NCBI GenBank assembly: GCA_030849075.1
Contig: JASAOO010003272.1
Span: 1 to 34,351, forward strand
Origin: Zelonia costaricensis
Lineage: Eukaryota; Euglenozoa; Kinetoplastea; Trypanosomatida; Trypanosomatidae
Length of the DNA: 34,351 nucleotides
Direction of reading: 5' to 3'
The position numbers were made by a program, and so were the translations under genes. The notes under the pieces are model-generated. The model saw only the letters and a program-made list of their open reading frames with translations. It ran no database searches and had not been told where the DNA came from. Position 1 is the first letter of the stretch; the number at the start of each line of letters is the position of its first letter. Shown piece after piece: positions 9,941-19,900 of the stretch.

Positions 9941-9982
9941 CTCGCGGTGTTCGTGTTGGGTGAGGGTGAGGGTGGGGGGGGG
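9941..9982 (-). promoter_or_regulatory. Candidate splice acceptor and pyrimidine tract, 1981-residue gene
   Basis: A CA/C-rich tract on the minus strand (complement of about 9958-9982) is followed by AG at the complement of 9941-9942, 16 nt before the chosen ATG. A second AG directly abuts the ATG (complement of 9925-9926). Other purine runs further upstream (10103-10180) could feed a more distal site. Confidence 0.4.
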
Positions 9983-10355
9983 CAAGAGTCGGGTTTGCCC
10001 ACACGCAGACACACACACACGCTACACACAGAGAAAGACAAGAAAGAGTGAGAGCGGCGTATGGTCAAATTCTACGAAGTGGGCCAGCAAAGACGGGGAT
10101 GCGTCGGTGATGGAGACGAGGAGGAGCTTAAACGAGGTGTGGGGGGAGGGTACAAGGGATTGGGGGGAGGGGTGGGAAGTGCCAGGCGGTACTTGGCCCA
10201 CCGTCCTGCCAGCCCGCAGATATGTACAGGGTGAGAAGCTGCGATGTGCGCTTCTGTATGTGTGTGCGTGTGGGCTTGTCTGTTGTGGGTGGGTCTGCGT
10301 GTTGGTGTGTGGGTGCGTGCGTGTTCACAAACACTGGAGGGCACTCACACTCTCG

Positions 10356-10372
10356 CACACACACACACACAC
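10356..10372. repeat. CA dinucleotide microsatellite
   Basis: A short CA run, TG in the RNA sense, in the gap upstream of the 1981-residue gene. Confidence 0.9.
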
Positions 10373-10796
10373 GGAAGCGTGGGAGTGTGTGCGTCTAGGG
10401 GTGAATGTACGTACGGAAATAGAGGAAAAAAAAGAAGAGAACGGTGATGGAGGAGGTGCGTTGGGGCGCAGGCAGGGGCCTCGTCGGGGTTAGACCAGGT
10501 GTGCGCGCGCGTGCGTGCTGGGGCGTCTCTGCCAATGTGTGTGCGTGTGCGTGTGCACGGCAGGCGTGCCTGTGGTGGCCCCTCTGCGTAGATGTGTGTG
10601 TCTGGGCGTCTGTGTGTGAGAGATGCAGCGTTTCCACAAACAAAAACCGGTGAAGAAGAGAGAAGAGCTGTGTGCGAGGGGTGTGGGGGGTGGGGTGGGG
10701 TGGGGGCCACGTGTTGTGTTCTCCAGACAATGCGGACTTCTAGGGGGGGGGTGGAAGGTGGTCTCCTCGTGCTTCGCGTTTTGAAGAGGGGGATCG

Positions 10797-10820
10797 ACAC
10801 ACACACACACACACACACAC
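10797..10820. repeat. CA dinucleotide microsatellite
   Basis: A pure CA run of about 12 units; (TG)n in the RNA sense of the cluster. Confidence 0.95.
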
Positions 10821-11541
10821 GAAGACTCTCACAGTTAGACCGTGGCGCTGTCTCTGTGATGGAAGAAGGCAAAGAAAAAAAGCAGGGAGCGGTGGAGAGA
10901 TGGGCAATACGAAGTTGGACGCCATTGAGGGTCGCTGATGCGACGTGGCGGGACGCGTCGTCGACCCTACGCGCTGACCAGAACCACGCATGGCGTGGCG
11001 TCACCCACACGACGGAGCCGGTGAGGCGGTGGATGGGTTCACCGACACTCGCTGTCGGCGAAGCGCCACCTTGTTGAAGGGCAGAGAGAGGGAGGGGGGG
11101 GTAGTGGAGGCGGCGCACGCCGGCCCTTTTCGTTTTGTACCTGCACGCGTGCATAAGTTTGTGCTGCGCCTCGTCCTCCTTCGCCGGCCATGGGCAGCCT
11201 GCTGTGTCTCCGCTTCTTTCGATTTCGGTGTTGTCCTCGCGCGCTGCGGCACTCCATCACGCAACATCTTAGTTAGGGGTAGAGAGGGGGGGGGGGGGAG
11301 GGAAGGAGGTTCAGATGTGGGAAGGAGGAGAAGGCGAAGTCGGGCCGCACGACGGACGGGTGGAAGAGCCCGTCCTTCGCAGGCGACTCCCTGGTCCGGG
11401 ATGCCGCCCCCGCGTCCGGGAAGGCGGCGGTGAAAAGCGCAGACGGAGGGATGTCCACGCATTAAGCTCACAGACAGACAGAGAGGGAGGGAGGGAGTTC
11501 CCCAGAGGGTCACACAACTTACACGTCAACGATCACAACGC

Positions 11542-11568
11542 CACAACACACACCCACACACACACACA
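11542..11568. repeat. CA-rich microsatellite
   Basis: A CA run with a short CCCA interruption, about 200 bases downstream of the stop codon of the rhomboid-like gene and so probably in its 3' UTR. Confidence 0.9.
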
Positions 11569-11772
11569 GCACAGGGACACCATAAAAAAAGGGGATGATG
11601 TGAAGAAGGACAGCGGGCAGTGGGCGGGGCGGGGGGGGGGGGGATTGTCTGTGTCCACACTGAAGAGGAGAGCCGAGCAAGCGATCGCGCGAACCTGAGG
11701 GAGCCCCTCCTCCTCCTTCTCCTTCTCCCTCCCTCCATGCGTGTCTCACGTCCACAAGGGTGCCGACCACGT

Positions 11773-12969
11773 CTACGCCGCGGCCGCCGGCTTCACTGCC
11801 TTGAAGCGCGGCACCCCCTTGCACAGCGCCAAGCCCACCAGCGTGCCCACCAGCGTCGGCTGCCAGTCGAAGTACAGGATGCACACCTCGCCCACCCAGC
11901 ACGCGTACTTGATCCAGCCGCTGAAGCTGTTCAGAATGGTCATCGGAGTCAGCCCGTAGTAGAAGTACTCCATCACGAAGAGCGCCGCGACGATGTCCCA
12001 CGGACCGAACTGCTTCTCCGGCGCGGCCGCCCCACTGCCATAGTAGAGCCAGTTGCCCAGCCACATGACGGCACCCGAAATCACCGCCGTGCTGCCGCAG
12101 TACAGCATGAGCCCGCGGGAGCCCAACGTGGGCAGCACCTGGTGGCACATGGTGTGCAGCAACATCATCGCGTACGTCATGGAGAGGAAGTTGTTCGTCA
12201 GGAAGGAGTGCAGCAGCCACGTCCACGGCCGCACGCTGTTGTCCACGCCCCACTGCTCCATCCACCAGCGCTCCTCGGTGTTGCTGCCGGTGCTGCACAG
12301 GCAGAAGACGGTGAAGACAACGAAGTTGATGGCGTTCGCGCTGTTGTAGATGTGCGGAAAGTTCGCGTAGTCCTCGCGCAGGCCGCGGACGTGGTCCATG
12401 AAGGACTTCTTCTTCGCCGTCTTGCCCTTGCCCCGCTTCGCGTTCTTCGCCGTCGTGTCCTGCTCTCCTTCCGCCTTCGACATGTCCGCCGACTCGTCGG
12501 TGCGCTCCGACTTCGCGGAGGCCTCCTCCCGCTCCCCCTCACTCGCCTTCTCGACCGAGGCCGAACCGTCGTCGCGCCCCTTCACGCGAAACCAGCGGCA
12601 CTGCATCACCTGCGCCGACAGCGTGGTCGGCGCCGCCGCCGCCGCCAGCCGCACCCCACGCCAGAAGGGAGCGGGTGCGGCTGCGGCTGCTGGTGCCGTG
12701 GCAGTCGATGGGACGTGCGCGGCGGGGTAGCAGGCGTCCAGGCGCTTGAAGCGTGCGGCTACTGGCGCCTGACCGAAGCGCCGCTGGGCGATGCACGTGG
12801 CTGCTGTGACAGAGGGCGAGGCGCCGTGCATGGCGGCACTCGAGGACGCGCCGCTCCACACGGCGCAGCACAGACGGGCGGCGACAGGCGCTCGCCGGCT
12901 AGCCTGGGCACCGCGCAGCAGCACCGACGGTGCCGCAGTGGCCGCCACAACTCCACGGAGGCGTAGCAT
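11773..12969 (-). CDS. Mitochondrial rhomboid-like pseudoprotease (TimRhom-type candidate)
   Basis: This encodes 398 residues. The N-terminus (1-35) is rich in Arg, Ala and Leu with no acidic residue, as expected of a mitochondrial presequence. A charged, Lys/Glu-rich linker spans 130-192. The C-terminal half (about 205-385) has about six hydrophobic segments with a rhomboid-like order: a long helix after H254 ending in a conserved L-G-S turn (282-284), GPWDIVAALF at 322-331 where active rhomboids have the G-x-S-G serine motif, and PTLVGTLVGLAL at 371-382 where they have A-H-x-x-G. By eye the catalytic Ser is replaced by Trp324 and the catalytic His by Thr372, so it should be proteolytically inactive. 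Trypanosoma brucei is known to have inactive rhomboid-like proteins (TimRhom I and II) in its presequence translocase. I infer that this is a member of that class or a related derlin/rhomboid fold; the equivalence is not proven. Confidence 0.8.
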   Translation of the reverse strand: MLRLRGVVAATAAPSVLLRGAQASRRAPVAARLCCAVWSGASSSAAMHGASPSVTAATCIAQRRFGQAPVAARFKRLDACYPAAHVPSTATAPAAAAAPAPFWRGVRLAAAAAPTTLSAQVMQCRWFRVKGRDDGSASVEKASEGEREEASAKSERTDESADMSKAEGEQDTTAKNAKRGKGKTAKKKSFMDHVRGLREDYANFPHIYNSANAINFVVFTVFCLCSTGSNTEERWWMEQWGVDNSVRPWTWLLHSFLTNNFLSMTYAMMLLHTMCHQVLPTLGSRGLMLYCGSTAVISGAVMWLGNWLYYGSGAAAPEKQFGPWDIVAALFVMEYFYYGLTPMTILNSFSGWIKYACWVGEVCILYFDWQPTLVGTLVGLALCKGVPRFKAVKPAAAA

Positions 12970-12971
12970 GG

Positions 12972-13028
12972 CTAAAGGAGGACAGCAGTGATCCGGAGTA
13001 GGGGAAAGGGGAAAGGAGAGAGAGAGGG
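12972..13028 (-). promoter_or_regulatory. Candidate splice-acceptor region, rhomboid-like gene
   Basis: Complement of 12995-13028 is a pure C/T tract. The first AG after it in a favourable position is the complement of 12972-12973, which is only 2 nt before the ATG. A longer second tract (complement of 13166-13228) may instead define a more distal acceptor and a normal 5' UTR. Confidence 0.4.
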
Positions 13029-13462
13029 TGACGCACGCGCGTGTGTGTGTGTGGGGGGGGGGGAGCTGCGTACGCGTTCCTGTACGCGTGTATGTGTGTA
13101 TGTGTGTGTGGCGGGGCGGGGCGGGGCGGAGACTGCTTGCCCAGGGCGCGTAGGTGATGGCAACGTGGCAGGAGAAGAGAGGGGGAGAGGCAGAGACGAG
13201 GTCGGCGGGGACGGAGGGGGGGGGGAAGACGTAGACGAGAAGCCGTGGAGGAGGACAGGCGATCAGGGCTTCACGTGCAGGTGCAATCGCGCCTCATCAG
13301 CCGCCGCCGCCGCCGTCGTTGATGCGTGCGGCGACGAGAAGAGGAGAAGGAGGTCTGTTACGTCGATGTGTGGAGGAGGCGCGCGTGGTGGCCTCCAGGG
13401 CGGAGAACGCGCACAACGGCGGAGCGACAACGAGGCCCGCAAGGATCTAGGGGAAAGGACAG

Positions 13463-13479
13463 CACACACACACACACAT
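13463..13479. repeat. CA dinucleotide microsatellite
   Basis: A short CA run about 150 bases beyond the stop of the coiled-coil gene; a second, interrupted CA run follows at about 13498-13513. Confidence 0.9.
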
Positions 13480-13632
13480 CTACGCCACTGTACTCGTACA
13501 CACACACACCGACACACATCCACACGTGCGTCTCGTGCCGCGCAGCGTCGGCACGTGCGCTCATGCAGGGCAAGAAAGAAAGTGGCAACCTCTCCTCTCC
13601 TTCCCTCGTATCGTAGCCGCCGTCTTGGGCCC

Positions 13633-16200
13633 TCACGCTGGCGGGTACACGAGGGACGACGTGAGCGTCGTGCGCGCGCGCTGCCGTTGTGGCACGGCAG
13701 CGGCCGTTGACGCAGTGCCGTGCCCCGCCTCTTCGCGGTGCGCGGGCTCGCTCGCTCCGTTCTGTGCCCACCGGCTGCCCGCCACAGGGGTCGCGAAGGA
13801 CGAGGGGTAGTCGCTGACGGCGCGGAGGTGGGAGACGTCGCGTGAGGTGGGGCTGGCCACCACGGCGGGCTGTATGTGGTGAGGAAGCGGTGGTGGCGGT
13901 GTCAGCCCGGCGGCGCGTGAGCTGTCCTCCGGACGGTGCTGCACCTGCGTTGGCTGTGGGGCGGGCGGCTGAGCGCGGTTCTGGACGAGGGTCTCTCGCA
14001 GCAGCAGTCGCAGGTCCGCCATCTCAGACTGAATGGTGTCCAGATGCCGGTGGTGCTTGTGACGGTGCTGCCCCGCGGCTGCCGCCGAGAGCTCTGTCGC
14101 AGTGCTGCTGCTGCTGCGGGTGCTCGCCACTGACATCTGTGCGCGCGCCTTCTTCACGGAGGAGGCGACGCAGGAGTCCACCGCGGCTGCGGCTGCTGCT
14201 GCGTGGCGGGGCGGGGAGCGTAGCCGGCTGCGCTCCCGTGATGGCCGAGGTGGCGGAGATGCCACGGCCGCCTCTGCTGCTGCGGTGGCGGCGTGGGCTG
14301 CCAGGGGTTTCACGTCCCTGTGGCGGTGTTCATGGGGCTGCGGATGGGTGGAGGCACTTGCGTGGTCGTCTGCGACTCCACTCGCCGCGGCATCTGGACG
14401 CGTGAGAGGGGCTTCGATGTGCCGAGGCACCGCCGCCGCCCGGGGGGAAGACGAGGAGGAGGCACACGAGGACGCCACCCGCTCCTCCATTCGTGCGAGC
14501 TGGGCGGACTGCGCCTGCACCGCCTCCTGCATTGCGAGCAACGCGGTCCACAACGCGTCGTGCCGCTTCAGGGACGACGCGCCGCCGGCCGAGGCGCTGC
14601 TCGGCATGACGCCGCTCTGCACGCTGCGTGCGTCGGGCGGCGTGGGGGAGAGGAGGCGGCGGTAGCGCTGGAAAAGAAGCGCCGGCGGGGGCTCGCTGGC
14701 GCACGTCTCGCTCTCCACCACAGCCGCGTAGCCGTGTGGCTGCAGCTGCTGCTCCTCCTGGCGCAGGGGCGCAGCGACTGCACAGCCGCGGAGGAAGCTC
14801 CCGCTGTCGGAGCTGCGGCTGTCACACGAGGCGGCGCGGTGGGCCTCGCGGAGCGCCCGAGCGGCGGTGTCGCGCACCGGCGGCGGGGATGCCGATGACG
14901 CACGTCGAACATCGACGACGGCGTGGCACAGCATGACCAGCATCTCCTCTCGCATGTGCTGGAGATGCTCCGCCTGCTCGGCGCGTAGCTGATTCAGCCA
15001 CGGCACCAGCCACGCCGGCGGAGCCGCGTCGGTTGCGCTGCCTCCGCCGCCGCTCCGCCCTTCCTCCGCTGCGCCGCCGCGCCGCTCAGCTGTTTTCGTG
15101 TGATGGTGCTTCCCATGGGTATCGGCGCTCTTGGATGAGGACGGCGCCGGTGTCGTGGACTTCAACGGCGTCGGTGTAGCCAACAGGTGCGCCGATGCGG
15201 CGTACATCGACGCGTGACAGCTTCTGTCGGCCGGCTCCTGCATGGACCGCTGCGGCGCCTCTGCGTGGAAGCTCACCAGCATCGACACTTCCGTCAACAT
15301 CTCGCGCATCGAGCACCGCAGCTCGTGCTGGTCCTCGACCAGCCGCTCAATCTCGCAGGCGCAGCGGTGCACGTCGTGTTGGAGCTGCTCCACCGTCAGC
15401 CGCGGCACCGGGGAGCGTGGAAGCTGGAGGGGGCGCAGCACCTGTGCCTGCGGCTGCGACTGCTGTGGCGCGGACGATGACGATGGCGATGGCGCGTGAT
15501 CGCGCAATGCAGGCGGGTCCTGAAGCGGAGGCGGGGTGGAAAGCGCAACGAGTGGAGGTGCGGGGGGAGAAGAAGTGTGGGGCGGGGCGTGGGCGGTGCT
15601 CAGCGCCACAGGTGGAAGCGGCTCCGTTGTCTGCGTCGCTACTTCGTGTGAGCCGTGCCCAGCGACTTCGTCATCGGTAGGGAGAGGGGCGGCGACCGCG
15701 GCGGCAGATGGCGTCGTGTCGCTTGGCGAGGCTGCGGTGGGGCGTGCTGGCTTCTCGCTCTGCTCCTTCCTCGCTGCCTCCTTTCCCCCCTGTGCGCACT
15801 CACCCTCCACCGACCTCGCGTGTACACCGACTGACGCGGCTCCCGACGCGCCGCTCTCACTCTCCTCCTCTGTCGCACGCTGCGACTGCTGCTCCTCCTG
15901 CAGCTGCTGCCGGGCCGCACTGAGCTCTGCTTCGAGCTGACGGACACGCTCGTGCAGCGCGCTCTGCGTGGATGGGGAGGTCAGTGCGCTGGCTGCCGCA
16001 GGAGCGTCCTCGTCGACAACGACGACCATAGGGTCAGTTGCCTGCCGCGCCGCCGCTCCATCGTGGGCGGCCAGCGGGGTGGGGACGAAGAGTGTGGAGG
16101 AGCCGGCAGAGAGCATCACCGACAGCCGCAGCGACGGGCGGTAGATTGATTTCTGCTTCCAGTTGGTGAAGTCGGGCGCGCGCAGCGGGGTGGCTGCCAT
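13633..16200 (-). CDS. Coiled-coil protein of unknown function, 855 residues
   Basis: I do not recognise a family. The N-terminus (about 1-40, with FTNWKQKSIYRPSLRLSV at 11-28) looks conserved and ordered. Predicted coiled-coil stretches by heptad pattern lie at about 80-108 (LHERVRQLEAEL), 268-303 (the longest, ending near SMREMLTEVSML), 400-430, 545-575 and 720-742. Between them are long disordered Ser/Pro/Ala/His-rich linkers, including HHH clusters near 365 and 712-718 and Arg-rich stretches near 652-666. The C-terminal 70 residues are again more complex and end in SSLVYPPA. No transmembrane helix is present. The domain plan of spaced short coiled coils in disordered linkers is common in trypanosomatid cytoskeletal, basal-body or flagellar proteins, but that role is only a suggestion. 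Composition matches neighbouring genes. Confidence 0.8.
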   Translation of the reverse strand: MAATPLRAPDFTNWKQKSIYRPSLRLSVMLSAGSSTLFVPTPLAAHDGAAARQATDPMVVVVDEDAPAAASALTSPSTQSALHERVRQLEAELSAARQQLQEEQQSQRATEEESESGASGAASVGVHARSVEGECAQGGKEAARKEQSEKPARPTAASPSDTTPSAAAVAAPLPTDDEVAGHGSHEVATQTTEPLPPVALSTAHAPPHTSSPPAPPLVALSTPPPLQDPPALRDHAPSPSSSSAPQQSQPQAQVLRPLQLPRSPVPRLTVEQLQHDVHRCACEIERLVEDQHELRCSMREMLTEVSMLVSFHAEAPQRSMQEPADRSCHASMYAASAHLLATPTPLKSTTPAPSSSKSADTHGKHHHTKTAERRGGAAEEGRSGGGGSATDAAPPAWLVPWLNQLRAEQAEHLQHMREEMLVMLCHAVVDVRRASSASPPPVRDTAARALREAHRAASCDSRSSDSGSFLRGCAVAAPLRQEEQQLQPHGYAAVVESETCASEPPPALLFQRYRRLLSPTPPDARSVQSGVMPSSASAGGASSLKRHDALWTALLAMQEAVQAQSAQLARMEERVASSCASSSSSPRAAAVPRHIEAPLTRPDAAASGVADDHASASTHPQPHEHRHRDVKPLAAHAATAAAEAAVASPPPRPSRERSRLRSPPRHAAAAAAAVDSCVASSVKKARAQMSVASTRSSSSTATELSAAAAGQHRHKHHRHLDTIQSEMADLRLLLRETLVQNRAQPPAPQPTQVQHRPEDSSRAAGLTPPPPLPHHIQPAVVASPTSRDVSHLRAVSDYPSSFATPVAGSRWAQNGASEPAHREEAGHGTASTAAAVPQRQRARTTLTSSLVYPPA

Positions 16201-16304
16201 GCCACGAGATGTGCGGCGGAGGGAGGGGGGTAGGCGGCAGGGGCGCCAATAATGCGAGAGGAGCAGGAGGAGGGGCGCGGTAATGTGGCGTTGTGATCTA
16301 AGCC

Positions 16305-16330
16305 TGTGTGTGTGTGTGTGTGTGTGTGTG
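16305..16330. repeat. TG dinucleotide microsatellite
   Basis: A pure TG run of 13 units, so (CA)13 in the RNA sense. It lies between the start codon of the coiled-coil gene and its likely acceptor, and would be part of the 5' UTR if that acceptor is used. Most other repeats in the window have the opposite orientation. Confidence 0.95.
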
Positions 16331-16333
16331 CAC

Positions 16334-16402
16334 CTTTGTTGAGGAGGGGACGGTGCCTGCGGTAGAGGTAGATGGGGGAGGGTAAGGGTGGGGTGAGGGG
16401 GG
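16334..16402 (-). promoter_or_regulatory. Candidate splice acceptor and pyrimidine tract, coiled-coil gene
   Basis: A long C/T-rich tract in the RNA sense (complement of 16341-16402) is followed by AG at the complement of 16334-16335, giving a 5' UTR of about 133 nt. No AG occurs between the nearer tract (complement of 16212-16231) and the ATG, which argues for this distal site. Confidence 0.5.
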
Positions 16403-16931
16403 CCGGGGGCGGGGGCGGCGGGCCGCAGTGTCCGGAAAGCAGATGAGGATGCGGGGAGGGAGTGAGGGGGGGCTGATGCTGGGCTTGACCCAGAGTGAGG
16501 AGAGGCGGGTCCACCCCCCCACCCGATGCCTCCCTCCCTTCCTAGTCGCGGCTGACAACCTTCAAACGTCTACACGTCTATGGGCTCCGCGGACGGTGCG
16601 GTGGGGAGCGAGCACACGCGCCGGAGCTGCGCGAATCGTGACACGACAGAGGCAGAAAAGAGGAAGGGAACCATGAAGGGCGCAGGAGGAGTTCGAGGGG
16701 GGGGGGCGAGTTGGGCAGGAACGTGAAGCGGACGCGGAGGTGCGGGTGGGTGGGATGGGATGAGGGGGGGGGGGGGCCAGCACCCAGCAGCGGCAGCCCG
16801 CCGTTCCCCTCCTCCCCTCCTCCTGTCCACCAACTCCACGGCTGATACCCGCCCATCCACCTACGCCCACCGCTATCACCCGCACCACCCAACATGTCAA
16901 CGCAGGCGGAGGAGGGCGAGGCAGGCGGAGT

Positions 16932-19900
16932 CTAGAAGCACACCTTAAGCGCCTTGGCGGCCTCGTCACGCACGTCAGAGCTCGCGTCCTTGAGCAGCTG
17001 ACGCAGGATCTGCAGCACCACCCCCGTGCGCTCCTCCTCGTCGAAGCGCAGCGGCGGCAGCCCCCCGTCCGCCACACTGCCGCAGGCCGCGGTCGGAACC
17101 GGCTTGTCCATGAGGATGCTGTAGGCGACGGTGCCCGACGGCAGCTCCGGCTTGTACAAAGACGACGACATCGCAGCGGCGGCGGCAGGAGTGGAGTCGG
17201 CGTGTGCGCTCGCGCTCGCCTTCTCGCCACCATCACGGGCCTCGTGCACCCCAGCCGCAGCGGTGGGTGCCTCCATCGACGGGCTGCTGCTGCTGCTGCG
17301 CAGGAGCACCTCGAGCGTGATCTTGGCCACGACAAGGCGCACATTCAGCACGGGGTCGCGTGCGAGCTGGTCGAGCAGCGGGATGAATACCGAGGTCTTG
17401 TCGACGCGCAGCCGCATCGCTATGCGGAGGAGCGAGCTGCGGCTGAGGTAGGTCTCCCAGGCTGGGGCGTAGCCGCGGATGCGGGGCCACAGCACGTCAT
17501 CCACGAACGTGTTGGCATTCAGCCCCGCGGCAGCGGCAGCGGCGCCGGCGTGGCTTCCGCTGCTACTGCTGCTCGAGGAGGCGAGCTGCATGCACATCTC
17601 CTCCACCGCGTCCAGTGCGGCGTCCCGCACCGCTCTCACCCTGTCGAAGAGCACCGCCACGAGCAGCGTCAGCAGCTCCGTGCGAGCCAGCTGGTAGAGC
17701 GGGTGGGTGTGGGCCCAGGAGGAGGCAGCCGCTCCTGCGGCGGGGACAGAGCCGTGGGCATCCGCGTCAGCGTTCAAGCTTCCGCCGGACAGGCGCTGCG
17801 TGACAGCGCCCGTGGGCGACGACGCAGACGAGCTGCTGCCAGGCAGCGCGGGCGGGTGCGAGTTGGCTGATGCACCGCCCGCGAGGTGTGCGGCCGCCGG
17901 TTCCACCGGTTCCGCCGTCGCCGCGGACTGCGCCGCCGTGAGCAGCAGCCGCCCGCACAGGTGGGCCAGCAGGACGGCGTACTGCGCGCGCAGCCGCCAG
18001 AGCTCGTGCCGAGCGAGCTGGCGCAGGCACTGCAGGAGCGCCTCGTACTGTACCCCGTCCGCCGTGCGCTGCCCGTCGCCGCCAGCTCCCGCCGGTGCAG
18101 CTGCCACAGCAGCAGGAGCGCCGTCGTCCGCCTCCCCTGCCGAGGGACCCCACATGCGCATCAGCAGCACATCCGTCAGCTGCGACACCAGCGCGAGCTG
18201 CACCGTGGGCCGGTCGTCCATCATGAGCCGTAGCAGGGCATCCGTGTTGGAGTGCAGGTAGCGCGACCAGATACACGGGGAGGCACTCGCCCCCTGCTGC
18301 TGCTGCTGCTGCTGCTGCCCAGGGCTGCCGCTCACTGGCGCCGGCCGATCGGCCACGACGAGGAGGCTGAGTGCACGTGACAGCGTCGACAGCGCCTCCG
18401 CGGAGCGGCAGCGCACCCGCGCATCACCGTCGCTCGCAGCCACCAGCACACACTGCGCCGTCGCGTCCAGCAGCAGCGACAGCGACTCGCGAAGCTCTGC
18501 AGACAGGGTTTGTGGTGGAGCCGGACCAGAGCGCGACGCCGATGCCGCACCCCGTGGCCCAGTCATGCACACGCGCAGGGTCGCTTCGGTCGCCGCGGAA
18601 AAGCAGCGCGCGGCGCAGCCCACGGCGAGGCAGCGTACCTCGATCTCCTCGTCGTCCATCAAGTCGTTCAGCGGCGCGACACCGAACTGCGCCGCACACA
18701 TCCACAGCGAGCGCAGCAGCGTCAGCGTGTGCGACAGCCACACCTTCGCGCGGCGCTGGTGCGTCGTCGAAGCGGCCCCCTCGCCGTCCGTGGCGGGCAG
18801 GGTGTTAACGCGGGCGAGGAAGAAGCAGAAGGACGCCACGAGCCGCGGCAGGCGCTGCGCGATCAGCCAGCGCGCCTTCCAGCTCGTGTAGCGCGGCACC
18901 CAGCGCAGGCACGCAGAGAGCAGCGCGAAGAGTTGCTCGCAGACGCCGTCGAGCACAGCACCCGGCGGCGCCGCTGGCGACGCGGTAACGTCGGCCGCCC
19001 CCGCACCACCGCCGTACGCCCGGGTCGTCTGCGTTGTGCGCGGCGCGGTGACGGCGAGGTGGGCCGCCGCCTCCGCCATGAGCCGCTGCACGGCATCCAG
19101 CGCCGCCTCGAGGACGCCGAAGTCCACCGAAGCGGGGCACTCCTCGGCGGGTGTGGGGGCGCCGCTGCCGCTGCCGTCCGCATCCACGGCGGCTGCCGGG
19201 GGTGACAGCAGAGCCGCCAGCAGAGCCGCCGGGAGGGCGCCTTCTCCGGCGTCACCGGCAGCCCGCGCTGCCTCGCTGCTGCTGCCGCCGCGCGCCGCCG
19301 GGTCCGCATGCCGTGTGGTGGCGGATGTCCTCGACGTCGGCTGGCCCGCAACTGCCGCCGGCACCGCAACAGCGCCGCCGCTGTGGTTGTGCTGCAGCTG
19401 CGCCGACACGCAGACCACGTCCAGCAGCGGTGCCAGGGCTCGCTGCGGGACGAGCACCTGCAGCAGCAGGGGGCACACAGCGGCTAGCGAGACGGCGCCA
19501 CTGGCTGAGGAGCCGGAGGCGGCCGCGACGGAGGAGGTCAGCGGGCTCGTGGGGACGGAGGCGGTGGCGACCGGGCTCGCGGCCGCCCGCGCTGCTGCGG
19601 ATGTGTAGAAGAGGCAGAAGAAGTCGACGCAGAGCGGCACGGCCCGCAGCAGCGCGCGGCGCACGAGGCGGTGCAGGCGGAAGCCCGACGCGGCATTGAG
19701 GGTGCCCGGCAGCCAGGCCCTGGCGCTGGCGCTGCCGCTGGCTGTCGTGCCCGCACCGGTGCCGCGCTCGAAGTTCAGCAAGAAGGTCGCGTCATCCGGC
19801 AGCCCAATGCACGTGACCGAGTCCACTGCTGCTGCTGCTGCGGTGCCAGGGGTGGCGGCTGTGACGGTGCTGTTCGCAAAGCTCACGTCCCACGCGGCGA

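Larger units (their letters stand above)
9925..11772. other. Long intergenic region between the 1981-residue gene and the rhomboid-like gene
   Basis: About 1.85 kb without a credible gene. It holds the 5' flank of the 1981-residue gene and what is probably a long 3' UTR of the rhomboid-like gene. CA repeats lie at 10356-10372, 10797-10820 and 11542-11568. Plus-strand purine and G runs lie at 10138-10180, 10678-10708, 11280-11340 and 11630-11643. The stretch 10850-11080 is more complex and contains a small perfect hairpin at 11042-11058 (6 bp stem, 5 nt loop). Confidence 0.55.
12970..13632. other. Intergenic region between the rhomboid-like and coiled-coil genes
   Basis: It holds the 5' flank of the rhomboid-like gene (pyrimidine tracts in RNA sense at 12995-13028 and 13166-13228), TG-rich stretches near 13039-13052 and 13086-13115, three adjacent GGGGC units near 13112-13130, and CA repeats at 13463-13479 and about 13498-13513 in the probable 3' UTR of the coiled-coil gene. 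No gene is seen. Confidence 0.6.
16201..16931. other. Intergenic region between the coiled-coil and HEAT-repeat genes
   Basis: It contains the 5' flank of the coiled-coil gene (TG repeat at 16305-16330, pyrimidine tract in RNA sense at 16341-16402) and the 3' UTR of the HEAT-repeat gene. Poly-G runs lie at 16696-16708 and 16763-16776. A plus-strand C/T tract lies at about 16804-16830. No gene is seen. Confidence 0.6.

Noticed and set aside
9925..10068. 48-codon N-terminal extension of the 1981-residue protein
   Set aside because: It translates repeats and a pyrimidine tract that should be removed by trans-splicing.
10345..11154. 269-codon minus-strand frame in the gap upstream of the 1981-residue gene
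   Set aside because: Thr/His/Pro repeats from CA microsatellites; no domain and no suitable start context.
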